Assembly: GCF_003286085.1 (NCBI RefSeq) | Contig: NW_020825390.1 | Coordinates: 33,035 to 97,034, forward strand | Length of the DNA stretch: 64,000 bases | Direction of reading: 5' to 3' | DNA from: Drosophila persimilis | Taxonomy: Eukaryota > Arthropoda > Insecta > Diptera > Drosophilidae | Shown here: positions 19,595 through 30,536 of the stretch, piece by piece | Numbering within the stretch: position 1 is the stretch's first letter | How the letters are laid out: each line of letters begins with the position of its first letter | Made by a program: the position numbers and the translations under genes | The notes under the pieces: model-generated | Told to the model about the DNA's origin: nothing | The model's input: the letters and a program-made list of their open reading frames with translations, nothing else | Databases searched by the model: none

Positions 19595-20315
19595 TTATAC
19601 CCGATACTCAAAATGAGTATTGGGGTATATTAGATTTGTGGTAAAAGTGGATGTGTGTAACGTCCAGAAGGAATCGTTTCCGACCCTATAAAGTATATAT
19701 ATTCTTGATCAGCATCAATAGCCGAGTCGATTGAGCCCTGTCTGTCTGTCCGTCCGTCCGTCTGTCCGTCTGTCCGTTTGTCCGCCTGTCCGTCCCCTTC
19801 AGCGCCTAATGCTCAAAGACTATAAGAGCTAGAACAACGATGTTTTGGATCCAGACTTCTGTGATATGTCACTGCTCACTGCTCAGAGACTATTAAGGCT
19901 AGAGTAACCAAATTTGGTACACACACTCCTTTAAGATGTCACTATAAAACGTATATCTCAGAATTTCGCCCCACCCCCATCCGCCCCCACAAAGGACGAA
20001 AATCTGTTGCATCCACAATATTGCAGATTTGAGAAAACTAAAAACGCAGAATCATAGATAATGACCATATCTATTAGATTGCTGAATCTGGATCAGATCA
20101 GATCATTTTTATAGCCAAAAGGAACAAATCAATTTGCAGTGGCTACGCAGCGCCCGACGTCACGCTCAGACTGATTTTCTGTCTCTCTCGCACGCACTCT
20201 TTGTCGTGTCGTTAAATATTAGCGGCGTCTGCCGGAGGAGAGCCATACTGACTTAGTATCGGGTGTAACTCTAGAGTTGCGGTGTCCGCAGCAACTCACA
20301 ACGTTCCCCCTCGTT
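19595..20315 (+). mobile_element. DINE-1 / Helentron-type element, copy 2
   Basis: Same ends as copy 1 and inserted in the inverted F2 gag. It has a longer GTCY/GTCC tract (about 19738-19800) and extra internal sequence with a GCGGGGGCGGAAG-type word in reverse. Confidence 0.88.
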
Positions 20316-21199
20316 GTTGTTTATATTTGTCATTTCTTTGCTGCTGCTGCTGTTGCTGGTCATTTATTTGTTGCATCTCTCTTTTTGGCTTGTGTGAATG
20401 TATGTGTACGTTTTGGTTTTTGTTTCGATGCGTTTGGCGGCAAACGTTTGTTGGGCTTTAGAATAGCGGCTGGCGAGAGAGCGCAGGCGTCACTCAGTCC
20501 TGGATTTGATTGCAATGCCTGGTCGCTGGCTGTTTGGCGCGAACTCAAAGGGGCTTGGCACTTGTTGTTGTGCGAATTGATGTGCTCGTTAGTAAGAGCG
20601 AGAGTGCCGCTATTTCGGCCTGCCTTTGCGGTTTTTGGCGGCGTCCCTGCCTGACTGTGTGTTAGTGTGTGGGTGATGACGTCATTTCTGGCTAGGATTG
20701 TCGGCTCAATTTGATCGCGGAGGCCCCTGTCCCTGAAGCGTCGGTCGAATTCGACCACCGTCCTCTCGAGTGAGCTCACTGGGGAGTCCATCTCCGCCAG
20801 CTTCGCATCCCCCTCGGAGTCGAGCATCGACTCGTAGCGGGACCGACCATGGGGTTTGGTGGACCACATCAGGGTCAGAGGAATGGGACACGCACTCACC
20901 GCCCTCGGCAGATGTCTGTGTAGCCGGATTGTCCATGGGGAGCGTCGTCAGATTTGGAGCAACTGCATACTGGCCTGGTCCAGTGGCGTCAAATGAGATG
21001 GTTTTCCTCATCTTTATGGTCTGCAGCTTGGTTCTGCTGCGTGGTCGAGATTGGGAAAAATGGCTTCCACTTTCACTGTCGTCGGCCCTATATTGTTTGT
21101 TATATTGTTTTGTATTGGCACAATTGTTAATTAATTAATGTTCTTAGTCCCGATCAACATATATTTATCCACGCACTATGCCCGACAAAACACAAAACA
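20316..21199 (-). pseudogene. Inverted F2 gag N-terminal fragment and 5' leader
   Basis: Reading on the minus strand, Gag starts at 21011 (MRKTISFDATGPGQYAV). It is continued in a second frame (20899-20360) carrying MLDSEGDAKLAEM and VVEFDRRFRDRGL, homologous to element C gag. A frameshift therefore splits it. 21012-21199 is the 5' leader. A nearly identical forward copy lies at 26163-26941. Confidence 0.78.
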
Positions 21200-22331
21200 A
21201 ACGAGGGGGAACGTTGTGAGTTGCTGCGGACACCGCAACTCTACAGTTATACCCGATACTAAGTCAGTATGGCTCTCCTCCGGCAGACGGCGCTAATATT
21301 TAACGACACGACAAAGAGTGCGTGCGAGAGAGACAGAAAATCAGTCTGAGCGTGACGTCGGGCGCTGCGTAGCCAATGCAAATTGATTTGTTCCTTTTGG
21401 CTACAAAAATTATCTGATCTGATCCAAATTCAGCAACTGGATAGATATAGTCATTCTCTATGATTCTGCGTTTTTAGTTTTCTCGAATCTGCAATATTGT
21501 GGATGCAACAGATTCTCGTCCTTTGTGGGGGCGGAAGGGGGTGGGGCGAACTTCTGAGATATACGTTTTATAGTGACATCTTAAAGGAGTGTGTGTACCA
21601 AATTTGGTTACTCTAGCCTTAATAGTCTCTGAGATTTGTGGTTGCCTCAGATTTTCGTCCTTTGCGGGGGCGGAAGGGGGTGTGGCGAAATTTGGACACG
21701 AAACGGTCAAGGTCCGATATCACAGGAGTGTGGATACCAAATTTGGTTGCTCTGGCTCTTATAGGTTCTGAGATCCTTGAACTCATATTTTGCAATTGGC
21801 AAAACCGACCATGAAACCTGTGTGTTAGAGTGAGACAGAGCGAGAAAGAGTGAAATTGTTTTCGTGATTCTGGCTATAATAATTATACGATCTGGTTCAG
21901 ATTTTGCACTCTAGAAGATATAGTCATCTTCTACGATTCTGCGTTTCTAGTTTTCTCGTATCGTCGAAATTGTGGATGCCACAGATTTTCGCCCTTTGTG
22001 GGGGCGGAAGTGGGCGGGGCAAAGTTTTGAAATATTTTTGGAGCAGTGACATATCACAGAAGTCTGGATCCAAAACATCGTTGCTCTAGCTCTTATAGTC
22101 TTTGAGCATTAGGCGCTGAAGGGGACGGACAGACGGACGGACGGACAGACGGACAGACGGACGGACGGACAGACGGACAGACAGACATGGCTACATCGAC
22201 TCGGCTATTGATGCTGATCAAGAATATATATACTTTATGAGGTCGGAAACGATTCCTTCTGGACGTTACACACATCCACTTTTACCACAAATCTAATATA
22301 CCCCAATACTCATTTTGAGTATCGGGTATAA
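21200..22331 (-). mobile_element. DINE-1 / Helentron-type element, copy 3
   Basis: Full-length longer variant (about 1.13 kb) in minus orientation: AACGAGGGGGAACG start, hairpin, AGTATCGGGTATAA end, GGAC/AGAC tract near 22120-22185. It is inserted in the 5' leader of an F2 element at the same site as copy 5, so the pair is a segmental duplication of one insertion. Confidence 0.88.
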
Positions 22332-23503
22332 AAACACAAGTCTTTTTTTTCCAAATTAATTGCTGCGAGAGCGCACCCGTCTTTCGCTTCGACGATGCGA
22401 ACACTCGCCCGCCAGCTATGCTAGTCTGGCGATCAACTTATTAAGCACTTTCCATTACCTGTATGTCGGCAATATTTGTGAAAGCTTGATTGACAAGAAT
22501 AAGGTTTTTTTTTTAATTTTTGCGGGCAATTGACATTAACATGGTTCTAACAGACGTTTGACATGGAACATAAATTAACATCTGGCAGCCCTAATTTGTC
22601 ATTCACAAGAATTGACGTACATTAATAGAAACAGGTGGTCACAAAGAGATAAGTATTGGACAAATTGCAACATTAATAACATTTATAGACTATTTTCATT
22701 TTATTTATTTTCGATTTCAGGTACTGGAGGAACATCGTCGTCGTCTGGAGCAGAGTGGATGGCACAGGGCGCATCCGCCTCAGCGCTGGATGTGCACATG
22801 TGATTGATGCAGCAGAACACGCATCTGCGGCATCGGAATTGGCGGAGACTTGAACTTGGAGTTGGCGTGCACGGTGATGGTAAATAGCGAGCGACTCTTC
22901 TCCTGCTGCCCACGTTGCTTCTGCCTGGAGATCTGGAGATTGGCACCGAGATGCGTCGACCAACAGAATTGGCTGAGGACGAACGTAATTTGGCTGCATC
23001 CGAGTGGCTGCTGGTCCGGACACCCAGGATGCACTGTCGATGGAGATGGCGCGCTGGCCAGTGTCGTCTGTAGTGGCTGGCCTCGTTGGATTGCTGCCGT
23101 TTTGTGATGATGGCGTGACGTCACGGCCATCAGTTGGCGGCAGCATAATCGGAGCCTCCAGATTGGGCACAACTTGCAACAAAATGTTGCGGTTAGTGGC
23201 GAGCCAGCTTCTGGAGAGGTTTGATCTGTATGTGTAGTGGCAGGTAAGTGTGATTAGTGAGAGTATTGGCTATTTTGTGTTGATGCGTGAATTGATGATT
23301 TTTCTTCTTTTTTCAGTGGCAGCCTGTGGACCTGTATGTTGTTGGCGACGGCGATATGGACTCCAAATTTCGCCCATTTGGCAGGAAAAGGGTGGCGAAA
23401 TTGACGTGGCAGATGCTGGAGGGGCAGCTCTGTCGGTGGACTGGCAGGTAAGTATGTTTTATGTGTATTTTGACCATTTTGCGTAGATGTGCGAATTGAC
23501 GTT
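22332..23503 (-). mobile_element. Inverted F2 5' tip, oligo(A) junction and 3' region
   Basis: On the minus strand this runs from a 3' region (23503 down to about 22500) through GC-rich terminal sequence and an A-run to GACTTGTGTTTT, the start of the next element. It includes the conserved putative antisense promoter block (22583-22646). It matches forward copies at 29629-30536 and 45274-46205. Confidence 0.78.
22583..23503 (+). ncRNA. Putative antisense transcript (inverted F2 copy 2)
   Basis: Plus-strand order: promoter-like block with TGGCAGCCCTAAT (22583-22595) and TGGTCACAAAG (22636-22646), then acceptor TTCGATTTCAG ending at 22720 and exon 22721-23243. Next come an intron 23244-23316 (73 nt, GTAAGTG...TTTTCAG), exon 23317-23447 (131 nt) and donor GTAAGTATG at 23448. 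A donor for the first acceptor is not certain; AACAG/GTGGTC at 22634 is a candidate. Confidence 0.55.
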
Positions 23504-24471
23504 TTATACCCGATACTCAAAATGAGTATTGGGGTATATTAGATTTGTGGTAAAAGTGGATATGTGTAACGTCCAGAAGGAATCGTTTCCGACCCCATAA
23601 AGTATATATATTCTTGATCAGCATCAATAGCCGAGTCGATTGAGCCCTGTCTGTCTGTCCGTCTGTCCGTCCGTCCGTCTGTCCGTCCCCTTCAGCGCCT
23701 AGTGCTCAAAGACTATAAGAGCTAGAGCAACGATGTTTTGGATCCAGACTTCTGTGATATGTCACTGCTACAAAAATATTTCAAAACTTCGCCCCGCCCA
23801 CTTCCGCCCCCACAAAGGACGAAAATCTGTGGCATCCACATTTTTAAAGATACGATAAAACCAAAAACGCAGAATCGGAGAGGATGCCTATATCTTCTAG
23901 AGTGCAAAATCTGAACCAGATCGTAGAATTATTATAGCCAGAATCAAGAAAACAATTTCATTCTTTCTCGCTCTTTCTCTCTCTAACACACAGGTTTCAT
24001 TGTCGGTTTTGCCAATTGCAAAATATGAGTTCAAGGATCTTAGAACCCATAAGAGCTAGAGCAACCAAATTTGGTATCCACACTCCTGTGATATCGGACC
24101 TTGACCGTTTTATGTCAAAATTTCGCCACACCCCCTTCCGCCCCCACAAAGGACGAAAATCTGTCGCATCCACAATATTGAGGATACGAGAAAACTAAAA
24201 CGCAGAATCATAGATAATGACTATATCTATCAAATTGCTGAATCTGAATCAGATCAGATCATTTTTATAGCCAAAAGGAACAAGTCAATTTGCAGTGGCT
24301 ACGCAGCGCCCGACGTCACGCTCAGACTGATTTTCTGTCTCTCTCGCACGCACTCTTTGTCGTGTCGTTTAATATTAGCGGCGTCAACCGGAGGAGAGCC
24401 ATACTGACTTAGTATCGGGTATAACTGTAGAGTTGCGGTGTCCGCAGCAACTCACAACGTTCCCCCTCGTT
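23504..24471 (+). mobile_element. DINE-1 / Helentron-type element, copy 4
   Basis: TTATACCCGATACTC start, GTCY tract near 23646-23690, terminal hairpin and CTCGTT end. Inserted in the antisense intron region of an inverted F2 element, exactly where copy 1 is inserted in the duplicate segment. Confidence 0.88.
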
Positions 24472-24752
24472 GTTTATTTTGATTGTCAATTATTTGCTGT
24501 TGCTGCTGGTCATTTATTTGTTGTTTTTGCATGCCGGTATTTCCGCTATTTCGGCCTGCCTTTGCGGTTTTTGGCGGCGTCCCTGCCTGCCTGTGTGTTA
24601 GTGTGTGGGCGTAGTGGGACCGACCATGGGTCTTGGTGGACACTTCCGAGTTGGAAAGTAGGGACACGTACTCACCGGCACAATTGTTTATTAATTAATG
24701 TTCATCTTCCCGATAGACATATATTTATCCACGCACAAGACACGACAAAACA
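24472..24752 (-). pseudogene. Inverted, internally deleted F2 gag/leader fragment
   Basis: A shortened version of 20316-21199: fragments of gag N terminus (the AGTPPKTAKAGRNSG-coding part on the minus strand) joined to 5' leader sequence ending at the same DINE-1 insertion site. Most of gag is missing. Confidence 0.7.
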
Positions 24753-25821
24753 AACGAGGGGGAACGTTGTGAGTTGCTGCGGACACCGAAACTCTACAGT
24801 TATACCCGATACTAAGTCAGTATGGCTCTCCTCCGGTTGACGCCGCTAATATTAAACGACACGACAAAGAGTGCGTGCGAGAGAGACAGAAAATCAGTCT
24901 GAGCGTGACGTCGGGCGCTGCGTAGCCACTAAAAATTGATTTCTTGCTTTTGGCTACAAAAATGATCCGATCTGATCCAGATTCGGCAACCGGATAGATA
25001 TGGTCATTGTCTATGATTCTGCGTTTTTAGTTTACTCGATTTTGCAATATTGTGGATGCAACAGATTTTCGTCCTTTGTGTGGGCGGAAGGGGGTGGGGC
25101 GAAATTTTGAGATATACGTTTTATAGTGAGATCTAACAGGAGTGCGGATACCAAATTTGGTTACTCTAGCCTTAATAGTCTCTGAGATTTATGAATATCC
25201 CCAGATCTGCATCCTTTGCGGGGGCGGAAGGGGGTGTGGCGAAATTTTGAAACAAACTCGTCTCGGTCCGATATATTAGGAGTGTGGATACCAAATTTGG
25301 TTGCTCTAGCTTTTATAGTCTCTGAGATCTAGGCGCTAATGTTTTACTCTAAGCAAAGCCGCCTATGCTACGTGTGTGTTAGAGAGAGACAGGGCGAGAA
25401 AAAATGAAATTGTTTTCTTGATGCTGGCTATAATAATAATACGATCCAATTCAGATTCTGCAGTCTTAAAGATATGGTCATTCTCTACGATTCAGCGTTT
25501 TTGGTTTTCTCGTATCTTTAAAATTGTGGATGCCACAGATTTTCGCCCTTTGTGGGGGCGGAAGTGGGCGGGGCGAAGTTTTGAAATATTTTTGTAGCAG
25601 TGACATATCACAGAAGTCTGCATCCAAAACATCGTTGCTCTAGCTCTTATAGTCTTTGAGCATTAGGCGCTGAAGGGGACGGACAGACGGACGGACGGAC
25701 ATGGCTCAATCGACTCGGCTATTGATGCTGATCAAGAAACGATTCCTTCTGGACGTTACACACATCCACTTTTACCACAAATCTAATATACCCCAATACT
25801 CATTTTAAGTATCGGGTATAA
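24753..25821 (-). mobile_element. DINE-1 / Helentron-type element, copy 5
   Basis: Minus orientation, AACGAGGGGG start and ATCGGGTATAA end. The GGAC tract is short (25678-25700) and about 30 bp are missing next to it. Left and right flanks match those of copy 3. Confidence 0.87.
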
Positions 25822-26162
25822 AAACACAAGTCTTTTTTTTTCCAAATTAATTGCTGCGAGAGCGCACCCGTCTTTCGCTACGACGATGCGCACACTCGCC
25901 CGCCAGCTATGCTACCCTGGCGATCAATTTATAAAGCACTTTCCATTACCTGTATGTCGGCAATATTTGTGAAAGCTTGATTGACAACAATAATGTTTTT
26001 TTTTTAATTTTTGCGGGCAATTGACATTAACATGGTTCTAACAGACGTTTGACATGGAACATAAATTAACATCTGGCAGCCCTAATTTGTCATTCACAAG
26101 AATTGACGTACATTAATAGAAACATGTGGTCACAAAGAGATAAGTATTGGACAAATTGCAAC
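25822..26162 (-). mobile_element. Inverted F2 3' end with oligo(A) junction, ends at inversion joint
   Basis: Nearly identical to 22332-22675. It contains the A-run/GACTTGTGTTTT junction and the promoter-like block (26057-26126 region). At 26162/26163 the orientation switches: the next bases are the forward 5' leader of an F2 gag. Confidence 0.75.
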
Positions 26163-26941
26163 AGCCGACGCCAGTGAAAGTGGAAGCCATTTTTTCCCAT
26201 CTCTACCACGCAGCAGAACCAAGCAGCAGACCATAAAGATGAGGAAAACCATCTCAATTGACGCCACTGGACCAGGCCAGTATGCAGTTGCTCCAAATCT
26301 GACGACGCTCCCCATGGACAATCCGGCTACACAGACATCTGCCGAGGGCGGTGAGTGCGTGTCCCATTCCTCTGACCCTGATGTGGTCCACCAAACCCCA
26401 TGGTCGGTCCCGCTACGAGTCGATGCTCGACTCCGAGGGGGATGCGAAGCTGGCGGAGATGGACTCCCCAGTGAGCTCACTCGAGAGGACGGTGGTCGAA
26501 TTCGACCGACGCTTCAGGGACAGGGGCCTCCGCGATCAAATTAAGCCGCCAATCCTAGCCAGAAATGACGTCATCACCCACACACTAACACACAGTCAGG
26601 CAGGGACGCCGCCAAAAACCGCAAAGGCAGGGCGAAATAGCGGCACTCTCGCTCTTACTAACGAGCACATCAATTCGCACAACAACAAGTGCCAAGCCCC
26701 TTTGAGTTCGCGCCAAACAGCCAGCGACCAGGCATTGCACTCAAATCCATGACTGAGTGACGCCTGCGCTCTCTCGGCAGCCGCTACTCTAAAGCCCAAC
26801 AAACGTTTGCCGCCAAACGCATCGAAACAAGAACCAAAACGTACACATACATTCACACAAGCCAAAAAGAGAGATGCTCTCCCTCTCTCCCCGACTAACC
26901 AGAAGCAGAACGCAAAACGTAACACAAACAAAAACAATAAC
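26163..26941 (+). pseudogene. F2 gag N-terminal part (forward), frameshifted
   Basis: Forward twin of 20316-21060. Gag begins at ATG 26239 (MRKTISIDATGPGQ). A second frame from about 26410 carries MLDSEGDAKLAEM and runs to a stop at 26752; basic, low-complexity sequence continues to the DINE-1 at 26942. Broken by at least one frameshift. Confidence 0.77.
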
Positions 26942-28041
26942 AACGAGGGGGAACGTTGTGAGTTGCTGCGGACACCGCAACTCTACGGTTATACCCGATA
27001 CTAAGTCAGTATGGCTCTCCTCCGGCAGACGCCGCTAATATTAAGCGGCACGACAAACAGTGTGTGCGAGAGAGACAGAAAATCAGTTTGAGCGTGACGT
27101 CGGGCGCTGCGTAGCCACTGCAAATTGATTTGTTCCTTTTGACTATAAAAATGATCTGATCTGATACAGATTCAGCAATCTTATAGATATGGTCATTATC
27201 TATGATTCTGCGTTTTTAGTTTTTTCAAATCTGCAATATTGTGGATGCAACAGATTTTCGTCCTTTGTGGGGGCGGATGGGGGTGGGGCGAAATTCTGAG
27301 ATATACGTTTTATAGTGAGATCTAACAGAAGTGCGGATACCAAATTTGGTTACTCTAGCCTTAATAGTCTCTGAGATTTGTGGTTGCCCCAGATTTTCGT
27401 CCTTTGCGGGGGCGGAAGGGGGTTTGGCGAAATTTGGACACGAAACGGTCAAGGTCCGATATCACAGGAGTGTGGATACCAAAGTTGGTTGCTCTAGCTC
27501 TTATGGGTTCTGAGATCCTTGAACTCATATTTGGCAATTGGCAAAACCGACCATGAAACCTGTGTGTTAGAGTGAGACAGAGCGAGAAAGAGTGAAATTG
27601 TTTTCGTGATTCTGGCTGTAATAATTATACGATCTGGTTCAGATTTTGCACTCTAGAAGATATAGTCATCTTCTACGATTCTGCGTTTTTAGTTTTCTCG
27701 TATCGTCGAAATTGTGGATACCACAGATTTTCGCCCTTTGTGGGGGCGGAAGTGGGCGGGGCAAAGTTTTGAAATATTTTTGGAGCAGTGACATATCACA
27801 GAAGTCTGGATCCAAAACATCGTTGCTCTAGCTTTTATAGTCTTTGAGCATTAGGCGCTGAAGGGGACGGACAGACGGACGGACGGACAGACAGTCATGG
27901 CTCAATCGACTCGGCTATTGATGCTGATCAAGAATATATATACTTTATAGGGTCGGAAACGATTCCTTCTGGACGTTACACACATCCACTTTTACCACAA
28001 ATCTAATATACCCCAATACTCATTTTGAGTATCGGGTATAA
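26942..28041 (-). mobile_element. DINE-1 / Helentron-type element, copy 6
   Basis: Full-length long variant in minus orientation splitting the F2 gag; F2 gag resumes at 28042. GGAC tract near 27868-27892. Confidence 0.88.
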
Positions 28042-29400
28042 TAACAAAGCCAGCTGCCAGACCTACACCAACACCAATACATTGACCGACGCCGAACCTC
28101 AAATCGGCATGCAAAAACAACAAATAAATGACCAGCAGCAGCAGCAGCAGCAAAGATATGACAAATATAAACAACAACAATTGACGACACTTGAAGCCAA
28201 TACTAGACGGAGCAGAAAATTCTTATTACCCATAATGACACAAGCGGACGTACAAATTAAACCGACAAGGCTTAATACCAACTCAAAATTGGTAAACGAA
28301 TGGCTTACCTGTGTGCCCCCGCTAATGGGTAATGAGCACCCTATGCCCCTGCCACTGACCCCCTTAACAAAGGAGCAAATAACGGACTCATCCTATCGAT
28401 CGCCTCTCAAACGGAGATGCACGGCGATCGATACGGATACAGATGATGAAGAAATTACATTTCTGCCAATAGCAACGCCGCTATTCAAAAGCAAATGAGC
28501 AGCAGAGGGAACAGCAACAGCAACAGATGGAGACGGAGACCGAACGCCCACAGCCGCAGCAACAACAATATCAACAACAACAGCATCAGCAACCAGCCAA
28601 TCTGCTTGCAATGCCCGGACCACTACCATTAACTGACACCAGGGCCCCTTCACTCTTCCTGCCCCTGGTGCCGGAAATAGTCTTCCTTATCAATAAGCTC
28701 AACAGCAACCCAAAAGATAGTGAAATTCTTGACCAAAGCCATGGCCAATGGTGGGCTCAGAGTCCAATCCTGAACGCCCTTGCTGATGAAGACATTCAGC
28801 TCCACACCCACCAGCCTCGTAGCGCCAAGGGGTTCAGGTTGGTCATCCGAAATCTGCACCACTCCACACCATGCGACTGGGTAACAGAGGAGCTTAAGCA
28901 GCTGGGGTATACCACTCGGTTCATCCGAGTGGTGAAAAACAGATACAGCGGAGCCCATGAAGGACAGCGGTCATGAGGGGATCCTGACAGTAAAACAAAT
29001 GTCCAGCCAACGCTTTGCGATCGAGCGACAATCTAAGCCGCGAGACCCAGCCCAATGTCATCGTTGCCAGGCATTAAGGCACACGAAGAACTACCGCGGC
29101 GGAGCACCCCACTACGGCATGCCGAAAGCCAAGGAATGTAGCCCCGAAATGCGCCAACTGCAGTGGCTCTCATGTCAGCTGCTATAAAGGATGCGACGAA
29201 TTTAAAAAGGCTCGAGGTAAATTGAGGGCGAATCGACTCATTGCTGAGCAGCGTCAGCAGCATTACCAACAGCAACGCCAGCAGCCACAGCAGCCAACCG
29301 AATACCAACGTCCACAAACGCAGCGCCGAACTGCCAATCCCAGCAACAACAACAGACAGCAAACACAAGCACCAGAAGCAAGGGCATTGATATAGACTAA
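28042..29400 (+). pseudogene. F2 gag, middle and knuckle region, decayed
   Basis: Gag homology continues after the DINE-1: Q-rich part, SPLKRRC motif near 28400, the pre-knuckle domain (PSLFLPLVPEIV near 28640, NLHHSTPCDWV near 28850) and a damaged knuckle region near 29055-29190. There the first CCHC has lost residues and the second is out of frame. The C-terminal coiled coil is absent; 3'-region sequence begins near 29400. At least three frame breaks are visible. Confidence 0.75.
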
Positions 29401-30536
29401 ACTCACAATAATCACACGTACCTGCCACGCCTCCGACAGAGCTGCCTCTCCAGCAGTTGCCACACCAAATTCACCATCCACTTTCTGCCAATTGGACGAA
29501 GTTTGAGGACTCGTGGATGACGCCTCTCCCATTCAACACAAAATTCCGAGCAGCCACTGTAAATAAACAAAAAACGTCAATTCGCACATCTACGCAAAAT
29601 GGTCAAAACACACATAAAACATACTTACCTGCCAGTCCACCGACAGAGCTGCCCCTCCAGCAGCTGCCTCGTCAATTTCGCCACCCTTTTCCTGCCAAAT
29701 GGGCGAAATTTGGAGTCCATATCGCCGTCGCCAACAACATCCAGGTCCACAGGCTGCCACTGAAAAAAGAAGAAAAATCATCCATTCACGCATCAACACA
29801 AAATAGCCAATACGCTCACTAATCACACTTACCTGCCACTACACAGATCAACCTCTCCAGAAGCTGCCTCGCCACTAACCGCAACATTTTGTTGCAAGTT
29901 GTGCCCAATCTGGAGGCTCCGATTATGCTGCCGCCAACTGATAGCCGTGACGTCACGCCATCATCACAAAACGGCAGCAATCCAACGACGAGGCCAGCCA
30001 CTACAGATGACACTGACCAGAGGGCCATCTCCATCGACAGTGCATCCTGGGTTTCCGGACCAGCAGCCACTCGGATGCAGCCAAATCACGTTCGTCCTCA
30101 GCCAATTCTGTTGGTCGACGCATCTCGGTTGGCCGGACCAGTGCCAATCTCCAGATCTCCAGGCAGAAGCAACGTGGGCAGCCGGAGCAGAGTAGCTCGC
30201 TATTTACCATCACCGTGCACGCCAACTCCAAGTTCAAGTCTCCGCCAATTCCGATGCCGCAGATGCTGCATCATCCGCTGCGGCGGATGCGCCCTGTGCC
30301 ATCCACTCTTCTCCAGACGACGACGATGTTCCTCTAGTACCTGGAATAGAAAATACATAGAATTAAAATAGTCTATTAATGTCATTAATGTTGCAATTTG
30401 TCCAATACTTATCTCTTTGTGACCACCTGTTTCTATTAATGTACGTCAATTCTTGTGAATGACAAATTAGGGCTGCCAGATGTTAATTTATGTTCCATGT
30501 CAAACGTCTGTTAGAACCATGTTAATGTCAATTGCC
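29401..30536 (+). mobile_element. F2 3' region, forward copy 1
   Basis: Non-coding 3' region of the gag-only F2 element, homologous to 45060-46205. It contains antisense exon-intron modules and ends at the target duplication (TGCC) of the LTR element inserted at 30537; its continuation is found at 40778. Confidence 0.8.
29421..30480 (-). ncRNA. Putative spliced antisense transcript, F2 forward copy 1
   Basis: Minus-strand signals, 5' to 3': promoter-like block with TGGCAGCCCTAAT (30466-30478) and TGGTCACAAAG (30415-30425), acceptor TCTATTCCAG ending at 30341 and exon 29833-30340. Then come intron 29760-29832 (73 nt), exon 29629-29759 (131 nt), intron 29557-29628 (72 nt), exon 29422-29556 and donor GTACGTG at 29421. 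Introns begin GTAAGT and end CAG after pyrimidine tracts. Confidence 0.6.

Noticed and set aside
22100..22190. GGAC/AGAC tetranucleotide tract as an independent satellite or telomere repeat
   Set aside because: It is the internal microsatellite of the DINE-1 element, found at the same position in other copies.
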